64,000 nt of DNA from Trueperella pecoris (GCF_014926385.1 NZ_CP053291.1:496001-560000); one strand, 5' to 3'. Shown: positions 38,534 to 48,810, numbered from the stretch's first letter. The notes: generated from the letters alone by a model not told the origin. Program-made: numbers and translations.

Positions 38534-39417
38534 TATATAAAAGTCCTGCTGCACTTGAAATGGCGCTCAAGGCCGCTGCAGTGTCCTCTCCGTTTGATAC
38601 AAACCGTGCCGTTTCGTCGTTCTATTTCCATAGACTCTTGTACCGCGTATTTTCGAGCGGCAATAACGAATTCGTGCTCAAAGGCGGCCATGCGGTTTTG
38701 GCACGAACCACAGATGCACGGGCAACTCGAGACATCGATTTGGTGACACAAGCAAGTGACCTTTTCGACGCGGTGACGAGGCTAAGGGAACTCGTTCAAA
38801 GGGACGCGGGGGACTTCATTGCCTTTGAATACCTTGGATCGCGGCCGATCAAGGCTGAGCAGGAGTACCGTCGCGGATTTTCGGTTCGCTTCTTGCCAGT
38901 CATGGGAGCAAAACGAATGAAACCTATTTCTATCGACCTTGTCATTGACGAGGTGCCGATCGACGGGGTGGAAGTCATCGCCCCTGCAGACCGGATAGGG
39001 ATCCAGGGAATACCGTCCTGCGATTACTTTGTGTACCCCGTGGAGAATGGTCTAGCAGACAAAGTTTGCGCGCTTATTGAAGAGCATGATGGTCGCCCCT
39101 CATCAAGGGTGAAAGACCTCGTCGATCTTGCTGTCTATGCGACAACCGCGCACGTCAATGGTGCGAAACTCAGCAAATGCCTGCGTCGAGAAACCGCGGT
39201 CAGGGGAATTGAATATCCCGAGGTCTTCGAGCTTCCTGCCGTTTGGGGAACGAGTCAGGCAAGGCAATTCGCAAAACTCTGGGAAGGAACGGGTTTGCCA
39301 AGTTGGCTGAAACCTATCGAGGCGGCATATCATTTGGCCTCGAGTCTGTTGGATCCCGTGTTGAGTGCTGAGGCAGACGGTTTGTGCTGGAATCCCGCCG
39401 CGCTGAGGTGGGAGTAG
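38530..39417 (+). CDS. abiEii: AbiEii nucleotidyltransferase toxin
   Basis: A 295-residue toxin of the nucleotidyltransferase-like AbiEii family. The catalytic signature is intact: VLKGGHAVLA (K51-G53) and ARATRDIDLV with D68 and D70, followed by the basic SSRVKDLVDLAVY motif. Homologues transfer nucleotides to tRNA acceptor ends or otherwise block growth, giving abortive phage defence. All key residues seen are present, so it looks functional. Confidence 0.88.
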   Translation: MIYKSPAALEMALKAAAVSSPFDTNRAVSSFYFHRLLYRVFSSGNNEFVLKGGHAVLARTTDARATRDIDLVTQASDLFDAVTRLRELVQRDAGDFIAFEYLGSRPIKAEQEYRRGFSVRFLPVMGAKRMKPISIDLVIDEVPIDGVEVIAPADRIGIQGIPSCDYFVYPVENGLADKVCALIEEHDGRPSSRVKDLVDLAVYATTAHVNGAKLSKCLRRETAVRGIEYPEVFELPAVWGTSQARQFAKLWEGTGLPSWLKPIEAAYHLASSLLDPVLSAEADGLCWNPAALRWE

Positions 39418-39593
39418 CACGCAAGTATGCGAGGGGTTCCAACGTCCTCGACGAAGGATTTCGAATCAGTCACTATGTTGGATTTTCGGCCAGTGCGTCG
39501 GATATCGAGTAGCCATTATGGCAGTGACGCGGAGAATCCTGCAAGAGTCGCCTCGCTACGCTACAGTTATCGCCAACCGCTGAGGAGACTGCC

Positions 39594-39998
39594 ATGGCCA
39601 CCATCATCCGCGACGGCGAACCGCTCGCCAGTTTTTTCGCGCCTGTCCTGTCCAAAATCGCCCTCGACTCACACCGCGAACGTGCCATCGAGGTGCTCGA
39701 ATGGGTGGAGCGAACGTACCCGCAGCTCGGCTGGCGAATCGCGTGGAATCAGCCCATGGCCACGGATCATGGCACGTTCATCATCGGCTTCTCCTATGCG
39801 AGCAAGCACATGGCCGTGGCGGGGGAGGGGGAGATTATCGGCGTCTTCGCCGATGAGCTTCGCGAGCGAGGGATTTCCCACGGCACCAAGCTTTTCCGTT
39901 TGCCGTGGGAGCAGCCCGTTCCCTACGATTTTCTGGCCACGGTCATCGAGTACAACATCGAGCAGAAGAAGGATGTATCAACCTTCTGGCGTCCGTGA
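39594..39998 (+). CDS. DUF1801 protein, YdhG-type iron-chaperone-like
   Basis: A 134-residue protein with the DUF1801 hallmark (VERTYPQLGWRIAWNQPMATDHGTFIIGFSYASKHMAVA). The fold is related to frataxin-like or YdhG proteins; a role in iron handling has been proposed but is not certain. GAGGAGACTGCC precedes the ATG. Adjacent to the AbiE genes by 176 nt of gene-free sequence. Confidence 0.82.
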   Translation: MATIIRDGEPLASFFAPVLSKIALDSHRERAIEVLEWVERTYPQLGWRIAWNQPMATDHGTFIIGFSYASKHMAVAGEGEIIGVFADELRERGISHGTKLFRLPWEQPVPYDFLATVIEYNIEQKKDVSTFWRP

Positions 39999-40043
39999 TT
40001 CTGCCCGCGGCCCGCGCATAGATCGGCTTCCGCTGCGGCGCAC

Positions 40044-40057
40044 TTCACGACGCCGTC
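40044..40057 (-). repeat. Dispersed 11-mer, copy 9
   Basis: Minus-strand GACGGCGTCGTGAA, 46 nt after the DUF1801 stop. With copy 10 it forms an inverted pair 140 nt apart flanking gene-free GC-rich sequence. Confidence 0.8.
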
Positions 40058-40197
40058 GGGGCGCTTCCAGCGCGCCGTCGCGTTGCGCCGTGAACCGTCG
40101 GGTCGTGAACTTGCGACGCCCGGCCTTGACGTCCCTGGCTCTTCCACGCCCTGACCTGGCGCGCTGCGAGGCGGACGGGCTCTGGTGTAAGGCGCGC

Positions 40198-40210
40198 GAC
40201 GGCGTCGTTA
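40198..40210 (+). repeat. Dispersed 11-mer, copy 10
   Basis: GACGGCGTCGTTA, 52 nt upstream of the pcrA start. The flank TTA equals copy 4 at 8895. Confidence 0.8.
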
Positions 40211-40261
40211 GCGGGGAGCCTGACAAAAAGTGTCGGGGGCCTGAATTAGGCTGAAGTAGCT

Positions 40262-42868
40262 ATGTCAGATGCTTATATGAATGCTATGGATCGTCTGCGG
40301 GCTCGTGTGTCGGCCGCGCAGCAGATGAACGACCCGCGCGGGGTCGTCAATTCGCGTGGGCCCGTGCCTGATGGGCGATGGGAAGCGCCGCCAGCGGATG
40401 GCCGGAAGGCGAACATGGCTGGCGGGGCGGATGAGGCGATGCTCGCGGGTCTGAACGCTCAGCAACGTGCGGCGGTTGTCCATGCGAGCGGGCATCTTCT
40501 GGTGGTGGCGGGTGCCGGCTCGGGCAAGACGCGCGTGCTGACTACTCGCATTTCGCACCTGATTGCGTCGGGCAAGGTGCGCCCGAGTGAGATTCTTGCG
40601 ATCACCTTCACGAACAAGGCGGCGAAGGAGATGCGCGAGCGCCTGGAGGTCATGATCGGCCCCACCGCGCAGCGCATGTGGATTTCGACCTTTCATTCGG
40701 CGTGCGTGCGGATTTTACGGTCAGAGCATGAGGCTCTGGGGATGCGCTCTACGTTCACGATCTACGATTCAGCCGATTCGAATCGGCTGATGACGATGGT
40801 GGTACGCGAGGAAAATATTGACGGCAAGCAGTTCACTCCCAAGGCGCTTCTTCGCCGCGTGTCTGATCTGAAGAATGAGATGGTGGGACCGGGCGAGTTC
40901 GAGTGCCGGGATCTGGATCGAGACGATCGCGTGGTCGCGCAAGCCTACTCTGGCTACCAGCGGCGCTTGCGGGCGGCGAACGCCGTCGATTTCGATGACC
41001 TCATCATGCTCACCGTCAAGCTTTTGCGTGATAACCCCCAGATTGCCGAGCACTATCGCAGGCGCTTCCGCCACATTCTGGTGGACGAATATCAGGACAC
41101 GAACGTGGCGCAGTACGAATTGATCCGCGTGCTCGTCGGGAATGAGTCCGATGTGCCGCACGGGGAGCTGACCGTGGTTGGCGACGCCGACCAGTCGATT
41201 TACGCCTTCCGTGGCGCCACGATCCGCAACATTCAAGATTTCGAGCAGGATTTTCCGAACGCCACCTCGATTTTGCTCGAGCAGAATTACCGGTCGACTC
41301 AAAATATTTTGTCGGCCGCCAACGCGGTGATCGCGAACAACGCCGGGCGACGGCCGAAGCGACTGTGGACCGATTCGGGCAGTGGCGAGAAGATCGTGGG
41401 CTACGTGGCGGACGCGGAGTCGGACGAGGCCGCGTTCGTCGTCGAGGAAATCGACCAGTTGCGGGGCAAGGGTTACGTGTACGGGGACATGGCGGTCTTC
41501 TACCGAACTAACGCCCAGTCACGATCGCTCGAAGAAATGTTTGTGCGTTCGGGGATCCCCTACAAGGTTGTGGGCGGCACGAAATTCTACGACCGCAAGG
41601 AAATCAAGGACGCGATCGCCTACCTGCAGGCCATCGCCAATCCTGATGACACGGTCTCGATTCGCCGTATTCTCAATGAGCCTCGCCGTGGGTTGGGCGC
41701 GAAGGCAGAGGACACGGTCGCGGCGCATGCTGCTCGCTACGGGATGTCCTTTGGTGCTGCGCTGACCGACGTCGCCCACCCGGATGCCGCTGCCGCGGCG
41801 GGCCGGACGGCGGTGGAGGGGCTGCAGGCTCGCGCCGCCAACGCGATGCGCGAGTTCGTCACGATGCTTGAGGAGATTCGCGGGAAGGCGGAGGCGGGCG
41901 CCGCTCCCGCCGACGTGCTAGACGAGGTCATGGACCGCTCCGGCTACCTGCCCGTGTTGCAGAAGTCAAACGACCCGCAGGACGAGGTCCGGGTGGAGAA
42001 TCTTGCCGAGTTCCACTCGGTGGCCTCGGATTTTTCAGTGGTTAACGACGGCGGCACGCTGGGCGACTTCCTCGACCAGGTGTCCCTCGTGGCCGATTCC
42101 GACCAGATTCCTGATGGCGACGGCGGCGAGGGCGAGGTCGTGCTCATGACCGTGCACACAGCCAAGGGCCTCGAATTCCCGGTGGTGTTCGTGACTGGCA
42201 TGGAGGATGGCACGTTCCCGCACATCCGGGCGATGAATTCGCCGTCCGAGCTGGAGGAAGAACGCCGCCTGGCCTACGTTGCCTTCACCCGTGCTCGCCA
42301 GCGCCTCTATATCACCCGCGCGGGCACGCGCTCGCAGTGGGGCGCTCCCCAGGAGCTGCCCGCTTCGCGCTTCCTCGAGGAAATTCCGGCCGACGTGATG
42401 GACTGGCGGCGGGACGAGTCCTCGATGCAGACTCTGCGCGGCGCGGCCAGCTGGGGGCGCTCGCGGTATTCAAAGTCCTGGAATGACGACGATTTCGCGC
42501 CTGCCTTTGGTGCGACCGGCGGCACGGCGGCCAACAAGCCCTTCGTGCCGAGTAAGTTTGGCTCCTCGCCATCCGCGCCGGCAGCGAGTGCCGGTGGGCG
42601 CCCGGCCGGCGTTTCGGGACGGGCCGATGCCTCCTCGCGGGCGGGCAAGGCGGCGTCGGGAGCTGCGGGGCAGACCGGTGCGGCGGCGGGCAAACTGGAG
42701 ACGACCGGCCTGGCCGTCGGAGACAAGGTACGTCACAAGTCCTTCGGGGTTGGAAAGATCATTGCTTTCGAAGGCCAGGGGCGTTCCACGATCGCAAAGG
42801 TCAAGTTCAATTCGGGCCCGACGAAGCGGCTGATGTTGCGCTTCGCGCCCCTGGAGAAGGTCTCATGA
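40262..42868 (+). CDS. pcrA: UvrD/PcrA-type DNA helicase
   Basis: An 868-residue superfamily 1A helicase unwinding DNA 3'-5' in repair and replication. Motifs in order: Walker A VVAGAGSGKTRVLTTR, FTNKAAKEMRERL, DEYQDTNVAQYELI, VGDADQSIYAFRGA, LEQNYRST, VHTAKGLEFPVVFV, AFTRARQRLYITRA. The C-terminus ends in a PcrA-type Tudor-like patch (VGDKVRHKSFGVGKIIAFEGQG). A -10-like TAGGCT lies 9 nt before the ATG, so the leader is very short or absent. The acyltransferase gene overlaps by 4 nt. Confidence 0.95.
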   Translation: MSDAYMNAMDRLRARVSAAQQMNDPRGVVNSRGPVPDGRWEAPPADGRKANMAGGADEAMLAGLNAQQRAAVVHASGHLLVVAGAGSGKTRVLTTRISHLIASGKVRPSEILAITFTNKAAKEMRERLEVMIGPTAQRMWISTFHSACVRILRSEHEALGMRSTFTIYDSADSNRLMTMVVREENIDGKQFTPKALLRRVSDLKNEMVGPGEFECRDLDRDDRVVAQAYSGYQRRLRAANAVDFDDLIMLTVKLLRDNPQIAEHYRRRFRHILVDEYQDTNVAQYELIRVLVGNESDVPHGELTVVGDADQSIYAFRGATIRNIQDFEQDFPNATSILLEQNYRSTQNILSAANAVIANNAGRRPKRLWTDSGSGEKIVGYVADAESDEAAFVVEEIDQLRGKGYVYGDMAVFYRTNAQSRSLEEMFVRSGIPYKVVGGTKFYDRKEIKDAIAYLQAIANPDDTVSIRRILNEPRRGLGAKAEDTVAAHAARYGMSFGAALTDVAHPDAAAAAGRTAVEGLQARAANAMREFVTMLEEIRGKAEAGAAPADVLDEVMDRSGYLPVLQKSNDPQDEVRVENLAEFHSVASDFSVVNDGGTLGDFLDQVSLVADSDQIPDGDGGEGEVVLMTVHTAKGLEFPVVFVTGMEDGTFPHIRAMNSPSELEEERRLAYVAFTRARQRLYITRAGTRSQWGAPQELPASRFLEEIPADVMDWRRDESSMQTLRGAASWGRSRYSKSWNDDDFAPAFGATGGTAANKPFVPSKFGSSPSAPAASAGGRPAGVSGRADASSRAGKAASGAAGQTGAAAGKLETTGLAVGDKVRHKSFGVGKIIAFEGQGRSTIAKVKFNSGPTKRLMLRFAPLEKVS

Positions 42869-44793
42869 ATTACTCGCTTCGCACCCCACGTCCGGCTGAG
42901 GACACGACTCGCGCTCGGCCGTCCGGCCACCTGCCTGCGTCCATGGCTGATCACGGCGGCTACATCTCCGGGCTCGATGGTCTGCGCGCGCTCGCCGTGG
43001 CCTCCGTGATCGCCTATCACGTCTTCCCGGGCGTGGTGAAGGGAGGCTTCCTCGGGGTCGACGTCTTCTTCGTTATTTCTGGCTTCCTCATCACAACGTT
43101 GTTGCTACGCGAGGACCGGGCCTACAACTTCATCAATCTCAAGGCCTTCTGGCAGCGCCGAATTCGGCGTCTGGTACCGGCACTCGTTGCCCTCATTCTG
43201 GTGGTGGTTCCGGCGGCGCTGGCGGTCCATCGCGATTTGTTGGTGGGCATTCGCCGGCAGGTGCTCGGCGCCCTGACCTTTTCGACGAACTGGCTCGAAA
43301 TCGCGCATGGCTCTTCCTACTTCGACCAGACGACTCCGAACCTTTTCAAGAACTTCTGGTCACTGGCCATTGAGGAACAGTTCTATCTGTTCTGGCCACT
43401 TCTGATGCTCGTGGTGTTGGCTCTCCTTCCGAGCTGGCGCTCGCGCCTGGCTCTCGCCAGCGTAATAGCGGTGACGTCGGCCGGGTTGATGATGGTGCTC
43501 TTCAACGGCGAGGCCCTGAGCACGCTGTACTACGGCACCCATACTCACATCTTCGGCATCGCGATCGGCATCGGGTTGGCCTTCCTGTGGGCCGACCCGT
43601 CGGCGCGGGTGCTTGGCCAGGAGCATTGGCGCCGGTACAGCTCGTGGTACGGGTGGGCGGCGCTGGGCCTGCTCGCGGTCTTCATTTTCATCCTGCCCGA
43701 CACGGGCCCGTGGGCGTACATGGGTGGCATGTTCATCGCGTCATTGCTCGCCGCGGTCGTGATCGGCGCGATGATCGCGCCGGGTTCGATGTTGGCTCTG
43801 ATCGGCGAGGGGCGCGTGCTTCGTTGGATTGGCACACGTTCGTACGGCCTCTACCTGTGGCATTGGCCGGTCCTGGTGATCTCGGGAGTGGCCTTCCCGG
43901 TGGCCGTCGGCTCGCCTGCATACGTCGGCAGGTCCCTTGTAGCGCTGCTCGTGACGGCGATCGTGTGCGAGGTGTCCTACCGCTACCTAGAAACCCCGGT
44001 GCGCCGGCGGGGCATTCGCGCCTTCGTGCGGAGTTTCTACGACGCCGTCGTGGCCGGTAGCGCCGCCAAGGTGGGGGCTGGTCTTGTGGCGCTGTTGGCG
44101 TTGGCCACGATCCTTGGTCTCATTCTCGCTCCGGCCAAGAGCCAGACTCAGCTCATGATCGAGGGAAATGAATCGCCGGTTGGCGCGATTCCCAGCGGCG
44201 CCCCCGCGGACAAGGGGCCGCTCCTGCCACCGTCGGCCCTCGTGCCGTCGCTGAATACCTCGATGCCGGCATGGCCGGAGGTCACCGCGATTGGGGATTC
44301 GATGGTGGTGGCCTCCAAGACCGGGCTCGAGGCTGCGATGCCGGGCATGACCTTCCTCGCCAAGTCGAATCTCAAGTGGTCGGACGCCCCCGGCGTCGTG
44401 GATGCGGGGCTTGCGCAGGAGGCCATCGGCCGAGTCGCAGTCGTCGATTACGGTACGAACGGCGGAGTGCCCGAGGAAGACGACGTGCGCCGGGTTATCC
44501 AGGGCCTCGGCCCAGAACGCATGATTCTCCTCGTCAACCTGTATTCGCCCTCGACGTTCATCGAGTCCTCCAACGCCTCCCTGGCGAAGATCGCAGGGGA
44601 GTATCCGAACGTATATCTCGTTGACTGGCACAAGGTGGCTGCGGACAATCCGGACCTGCTCCAGGTGGACGCCACGCACACCACGATCGCGGGCGCAAAC
44701 TTTTATGGCAATCTCGTGAAGGAATCTATTGAAAAATTTTCCGTGCAGCTGACGCTCGGTGTCGGAATTCGGCAGAACTCGCTCATAGAGTAG
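42865..44793 (+). CDS. OafA-like membrane acyltransferase with SGNH domain
   Basis: A 642-residue protein. The N-terminal acyltransferase-3 domain (about 30-385) has ten or so helices and the typical GLRALAVASVIAYH and GGFLGVDVFFVISGFLIT. After one more helix (about 405-425) comes an extracytoplasmic SGNH hydrolase-like domain (from about 470) with AIGDSM, YGTNG and the catalytic pair in DATHTTIAGANFYG. Such two-part enzymes O-acetylate peptidoglycan or surface glycans. The overlap with pcrA suggests co-transcription. Confidence 0.9.
   Translation: MNYSLRTPRPAEDTTRARPSGHLPASMADHGGYISGLDGLRALAVASVIAYHVFPGVVKGGFLGVDVFFVISGFLITTLLLREDRAYNFINLKAFWQRRIRRLVPALVALILVVVPAALAVHRDLLVGIRRQVLGALTFSTNWLEIAHGSSYFDQTTPNLFKNFWSLAIEEQFYLFWPLLMLVVLALLPSWRSRLALASVIAVTSAGLMMVLFNGEALSTLYYGTHTHIFGIAIGIGLAFLWADPSARVLGQEHWRRYSSWYGWAALGLLAVFIFILPDTGPWAYMGGMFIASLLAAVVIGAMIAPGSMLALIGEGRVLRWIGTRSYGLYLWHWPVLVISGVAFPVAVGSPAYVGRSLVALLVTAIVCEVSYRYLETPVRRRGIRAFVRSFYDAVVAGSAAKVGAGLVALLALATILGLILAPAKSQTQLMIEGNESPVGAIPSGAPADKGPLLPPSALVPSLNTSMPAWPEVTAIGDSMVVASKTGLEAAMPGMTFLAKSNLKWSDAPGVVDAGLAQEAIGRVAVVDYGTNGGVPEEDDVRRVIQGLGPERMILLVNLYSPSTFIESSNASLAKIAGEYPNVYLVDWHKVAADNPDLLQVDATHTTIAGANFYGNLVKESIEKFSVQLTLGVGIRQNSLIE
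44039..44050 (-). repeat. Dispersed 11-mer, copy 11 (inside acyltransferase gene)
   Basis: Minus-strand GACGGCGTCGT (44039-44049), read in the + gene as YDAVV in the cytoplasmic link before the last membrane helix. Confidence 0.7.
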
Positions 44794-44847
44794 AAAGTCC
44801 TAGAAAACCTTCGCGAACGGGGGCGATCTTCGGTATGCTCAAAGAGA

Positions 44848-44865
44848 TGTCTCGACGCCGAGACA
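44848..44865 (+). promoter_or_regulatory. Hairpin in the sucC leader
   Basis: TGTCTCG, loop ACGC, CGAGACA, 33 nt before sucC and after a -10-like TATGCT (44834-44839). It is either the end of the acyltransferase message or a leader hairpin. Confidence 0.4.
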
Positions 44866-44898
44866 ATCGGGGATATTCGCCAAGCGAAAGGATATTTC

Positions 44899-46071
44899 GT
44901 GGATCTCTACGAGTACCAAGCGCGTGACCTCTTTGCCAAGCACGGCGTTCCCGTGCTTGCGGGCAAGGTTGCCAGCACACCGGATGAAGCATTCGAGGCA
45001 GCGACGGAGCTGCTCAAGGAAGGCGACCTCGTGGTCGTCAAGGCCCAGGTTAAGACGGGCGGCCGCGGCAAAGCGGGCGGTGTCAAGCTTGCGCGTAGCG
45101 CCGAGGAAGCCAAGGAGAAGGCCGAGGAGATTCTCGGCATGGACATCAAGGGGCACACCGTCCATCGCGTGCTCATCGCCGCAGGCGCGGACATTGCCGA
45201 GGAGTATTACTTCTCGATCCTGCTGGACCGCTCGCAGCGGCGCTACCTCGCCATGTGCTCGGTCGAGGGCGGCATGGAGATCGAACAGCTCGCCGTCGAG
45301 CGCCCGGAGGCACTGGCCAAGGTTGCGGTCAACCCGATCGAGGGTGTCACGGAGGCTAAGGCACACGAGATCGTCGACGCCGCCGGATTCCCCGAGGAGC
45401 TCAAGGGCCAGGTGGTCGAAGTTATCGTCAAGTTAGGCGAGGTTTACGCGGGGGAGGACGCCACACTTGTGGAGGTCAACCCGCTGGTCAAGACCTCCGG
45501 CGGCGAGATCATCGCGCTGGACGGCAAGGTAACCGTGGATGATAACGCACGCTTCCGTCAGCCCGATCACGAGGCACTCGTCGATAAGCAGACGGAAAAC
45601 CCGCTCGAGGCGAAGGCGAAGGGCCTCGGCCTGAACTACGTCAAGCTCGACGGTGGCTCCGTGGGCATTATCGGAAACGGTGCGGGCCTCGTGATGTCCA
45701 CTCTCGACGTCGTCGCCTACGCCGGCGAGGAGTACGGCGTGGGGCCGGCCAACTTCCTCGATATCGGAGGTGGCGCGGACGCGACCGTCATGTCCAACGG
45801 TCTGGACGTGATCTTGGGTGATCCTGATGTGAAGTCGGTATTCGTCAACGTCTTTGGCGGTATCACCGCCTGTGATCAGGTGGCGACCGGAATCGTGAAG
45901 GCGCTGGAGATACTTGGCGATGCGGCGACGAAGCCGATCGTCGTGCGACTCGACGGCAACAACGTCGCGGAGGGGCGAGCGATTCTTCAGGAGGCGAACC
46001 ACCCGCTGGTGACGCTTGTTGGCACGATGGATGGTGCTGCCGCCAAGGCAGCCGAGTTAGCCGCGAAGTAG
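44899..46071 (+). CDS. sucC: Succinyl-CoA synthetase beta subunit
   Basis: A 390-residue ATP-grasp subunit ([20 protein letters not shown]) that binds nucleotide and succinate. [26 protein letters not shown] and the C-terminal [11 protein letters not shown] / [11 protein letters not shown] are conserved. GTG start behind AAAGGATATTTC. It pairs with sucD 10 nt downstream. Confidence 0.96.
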   Translation: MDLYEYQARDLFAKHGVPVLAGKVASTPDEAFEAATELLKEGDLVVVKAQVKTGGRGKAGGVKLARSAEEAKEKAEEILGMDIKGHTVHRVLIAAGADIAEEYYFSILLDRSQRRYLAMCSVEGGMEIEQLAVERPEALAKVAVNPIEGVTEAKAHEIVDAAGFPEELKGQVVEVIVKLGEVYAGEDATLVEVNPLVKTSGGEIIALDGKVTVDDNARFRQPDHEALVDKQTENPLEAKAKGLGLNYVKLDGGSVGIIGNGAGLVMSTLDVVAYAGEEYGVGPANFLDIGGGADATVMSNGLDVILGDPDVKSVFVNVFGGITACDQVATGIVKALEILGDAATKPIVVRLDGNNVAEGRAILQEANHPLVTLVGTMDGAAAKAAELAAK

Positions 46072-46081
46072 GGGTTAAGGC

Positions 46082-47002
46082 ATGGCTATTTTTCTTGACA
46101 AGAACGACAAGGTCATCGTCCAGGGAATGACCGGCGCCGAAGGGCAGAAGCACACGCGCCGCATGCTCGGCGCGGGAACCCAGATCGTGGCGGGAACCAA
46201 CCCGCGCAAGGCTGGCACCACGGTGGACTTCGAGGTGACCCCGATTGGTTACGGCGCGCAGGAGCGCCAGGACGGAACGGTCTCGGTGCCCGTCTATGGG
46301 ACGGTTGCTGAGGCGAAGGCGGCCACGGGTGCCGAGGTCTCCGTCATCTTCGTCCCGCCGGCATTTGCCAAGGCTGCGGTGATTGAGGCAGTCGATGCCG
46401 GGATGTGCCTCGTCGTCATCATCACCGAGGGCATCGCGGTGAAGGACACGGCCGAGTTCTTCACCTACGCCGCCGACAAGGGTGTTCAGCTCATCGGGCC
46501 GAATTGCCCGGGCATCATCACGCCTGGCCAGTCCAACGTGGGCATCACGCCGCCGGATATCACGGGCCCGGGCCGTATCGGCCTCGTGTCTAAGTCGGGC
46601 ACGCTGACCTACCAGATGATGTACGAGCTGTCCGACATCGGATTCACCACCTGTATCGGCATCGGCGGCGACCCCGTCATCGGCACCACCCACATCGACG
46701 CGCTCAAGGCTTTCGAGGCCGATCCGGAGACGGACCTCATCGTGATGATTGGTGAAATCGGTGGCGACGCCGAAGAGCGCGCCGCCGCCTTCATCAAGGA
46801 CAACGTCACCAAGCCGGTGGTTGGCTACGTTGCAGGCTTCACCGCCCCCGAGGGCAAGACGATGGGCCACGCGGGCGCCATCGTCTCGGGTTCGGCGGGA
46901 ACGGCAGCCGCGAAGAAAGAGGCGCTCGAAGCCGTCGGCGTTAAGGTTGGAAAGACGCCGACCGAAACGGCCAACCTCGCCCGGGAGATCTTGGGCAAGT
47001 AG
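46082..47002 (+). CDS. sucD: Succinyl-CoA synthetase alpha subunit
   Basis: A 306-residue CoA-binding subunit ([20 protein letters not shown]). The phosphohistidine is in [13 protein letters not shown] near residue 262. Together with SucC it couples succinyl-CoA cleavage to ATP or GTP formation. The last codons (REILGK) are echoed by a 12-bp direct repeat just past the stop. Confidence 0.96.
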   Translation: MAIFLDKNDKVIVQGMTGAEGQKHTRRMLGAGTQIVAGTNPRKAGTTVDFEVTPIGYGAQERQDGTVSVPVYGTVAEAKAATGAEVSVIFVPPAFAKAAVIEAVDAGMCLVVIITEGIAVKDTAEFFTYAADKGVQLIGPNCPGIITPGQSNVGITPPDITGPGRIGLVSKSGTLTYQMMYELSDIGFTTCIGIGGDPVIGTTHIDALKAFEADPETDLIVMIGEIGGDAEERAAAFIKDNVTKPVVGYVAGFTAPEGKTMGHAGAIVSGSAGTAAAKKEALEAVGVKVGKTPTETANLAREILGK

Positions 47003-47018
47003 CCGTGAGATCTTGGGC
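46985..47018. repeat. 12-bp direct repeat at the sucD stop
   Basis: GAGATCTTGGGC occurs at 46985-46996 (final codons) and 47007-47018 (after the stop), a 22-nt slip duplication of the gene end. Confidence 0.6.
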
Positions 47019-47078
47019 CCGTAACCGGGGCGTGTGGCCGTGGCCCAGGCTAACGACGTGAAAAGACTGTGGAGAGTC

Positions 47079-47429
47079 ATGGAACTGACAAGTAAGAGCG
47101 GCATGCCGCTACGTGTTGAGCACAACGAGGCGCAAGCTCGCTTCGAGATTTTTGCCAACGACGAGCGCGTGGGCCTCGTCGAATACGTTCGTAACGGCGA
47201 CGCGGTGATTTTCACCCACGCGGAGGTCTCGCCGTCGGTGAGCGGGCAGGGTGTCGGAACGGCACTCGTGCGCAGCGCGCTGGATGGCGTGCGTGAACGC
47301 GGCCTGACGGCGGTGCCGATCTGCCCGTTCGTCGTCGGATATCTGGAAAAGCACATCGGCGACTACCGCGCCGAGGGCGGCAAGGTGCGGGGCGCAACGA
47401 GCGAGGACTACGCACTGATTCCGTGGTGA
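47079..47429 (+). CDS. Small GNAT-fold protein (YjdJ/COG2388 type)
   Basis: A 116-residue protein of the compact GNAT group: FIFANDERVGLVEYV, HAEVSPSVSGQGVGTALVRSALDGVRERGLTAVPICPFVVGYLEKH. The group includes likely acetyltransferases with unknown substrate. ATG 47079 is preferred (GGAGAGTC upstream); an in-frame GTG at 47034 would add 15 residues. Confidence 0.8.
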   Translation: MELTSKSGMPLRVEHNEAQARFEIFANDERVGLVEYVRNGDAVIFTHAEVSPSVSGQGVGTALVRSALDGVRERGLTAVPICPFVVGYLEKHIGDYRAEGGKVRGATSEDYALIPW

Positions 47430-47474
47430 TTCCCGCGCCCGGCTGCAGGCACGCGTGCAACACGCCGAACCTAG

Positions 47475-48785
47475 GTGCCTGAGTCGGGCGCGGCTTCACG
47501 CGACGATGGAAGGGTGAAAACCATTGATCTTTCCCGCGAACTCGTCGTAGCACGAGGCGCGATCGCCCCGCCATTTTTCACCTGGTTAGCGATGGTCGTC
47601 TATGCGATCGTCTTCTACACGTTGACGGCGTCGGCGCCGATGTTGGGAGAGATTACCTGGCGGGACGCGTCCCGCGTGGGCACGGGCTGGTGGATGACCG
47701 CCTTCGGCAGCTCCACGCAGATTGGCGGGGTGACGGTCTCGCTCATGCCAAGCTTGATCACGCTGATCGCGCTGTACGCGAGCTACGTCATTTTTCGGCG
47801 TCGGGGCGTTGTAACCTGGGCCGAGGTGGCCGCGGCGACGATCGCCCAGGCACTCGTCGTTGCCGTGATCGGCGCGGTAGTTCGCCCGGACGGCGTGTGG
47901 TGGGCTGCCATCGCCGGCGCTGGAGCGGCCGGCTTCGCGAGTTCCTTGGCAGCGGCGCGCGAGGAGCTCATTAACCTTCCCTACCTCGATCGCGCCCTCC
48001 CGCGTCTACGCCTGATGGCCGGAGCGTTGGGCGGGCTGGCCCTGGCCGTTGGCTTACTGGCCCTCGTGATGGGCTGGTCGCGCATGATTCAGATCCACGG
48101 CTTCTATCTGGCCGGGGCGGTGGGCAGCGTGGGCCTTGTGCTCCTTCAGCTCATGTACCTGCCGACAGCGTTGATGTGGGCGTTGGCGTGGCTGCTGGGC
48201 CCGGGATTTGCGATTGGCGTGGGCACGAATTATTCGGTCCTCGGCGTGGAGTCGGCGCCGCTCCCGGCGATTCCGCTGTTGGGCGCCCTCCCGTCGGTGT
48301 CGGCGGGCTATCCGTGGCTACTTGGTGTCGTGGCTGTGATCTTCTTCGGGCTGGGCATGTACGCCACCAAGCGCGAAGAGAGCACCCTTGGTGGCGGTCT
48401 TCTCTCGGACACAGTGGCTTCAGTAGCGATCGCGTTTGCCGTGTCGATAGGTTGTGCGATGTCGGCAGGAGCGTTGGGGCCCGAGCGCCTTGCCACTGTG
48501 GGGCCGTACCCCGCTCTCATGTTCGCTGCCGTACTCATTCTGGTTGGCCTGCCGAGTGTGCTGGGTACCCTCGCGATGCATCCTGCTACGCGTGCCTACC
48601 TGTCGGGCAAACGCGGCGACCGCCGCACTGAGAGAACGTCTTCTGAGACGCCGGAATCGCTGTCAGATTGGGGTTTGGGGGAGGAAGCTCCCACGACGCC
48701 GTCGGGTGTCGTTTCGACCAGTGAGACGGATGAGGTTCCTTCCGTGGACAACGAGGAGGAGCGTGAGCAGCCCTCGATAGGCTAG
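47475..48785 (+). CDS. DUF6350/PerM-like multi-pass membrane protein
   Basis: A 436-residue protein with about nine to ten hydrophobic helices up to residue 370 and an acidic, disordered tail. It matches the actinobacterial DUF6350 family, whose mycobacterial member PerM supports cell division under stress, and it keeps the mycobacterial neighbourhood (sucCD upstream, purH downstream). The start is uncertain: GTG 47475 or GTG 47514. The tail contains a repeat copy at 48693. Confidence 0.78.
   Translation: MPESGAASRDDGRVKTIDLSRELVVARGAIAPPFFTWLAMVVYAIVFYTLTASAPMLGEITWRDASRVGTGWWMTAFGSSTQIGGVTVSLMPSLITLIALYASYVIFRRRGVVTWAEVAAATIAQALVVAVIGAVVRPDGVWWAAIAGAGAAGFASSLAAAREELINLPYLDRALPRLRLMAGALGGLALAVGLLALVMGWSRMIQIHGFYLAGAVGSVGLVLLQLMYLPTALMWALAWLLGPGFAIGVGTNYSVLGVESAPLPAIPLLGALPSVSAGYPWLLGVVAVIFFGLGMYATKREESTLGGGLLSDTVASVAIAFAVSIGCAMSAGALGPERLATVGPYPALMFAAVLILVGLPSVLGTLAMHPATRAYLSGKRGDRRTERTSSETPESLSDWGLGEEAPTTPSGVVSTSETDEVPSVDNEEEREQPSIG
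48692..48703 (-). repeat. Dispersed 11-mer, copy 12 (in the perM-like tail)
   Basis: Minus-strand GACGGCGTCGTG encoding TTPSG in the disordered C-terminal tail. Confidence 0.7.
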
Positions 48786-48810
48786 GTCCGTCGGATCTCT
48801 AGGAGGATGT

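Noticed and set aside
39427-40254. A 275-codon plus-strand frame over the DUF1801 gene
   Set aside because: It overlaps the recognisable DUF1801 protein in another frame, is arginine/serine-rich and has no ribosome site or family match.
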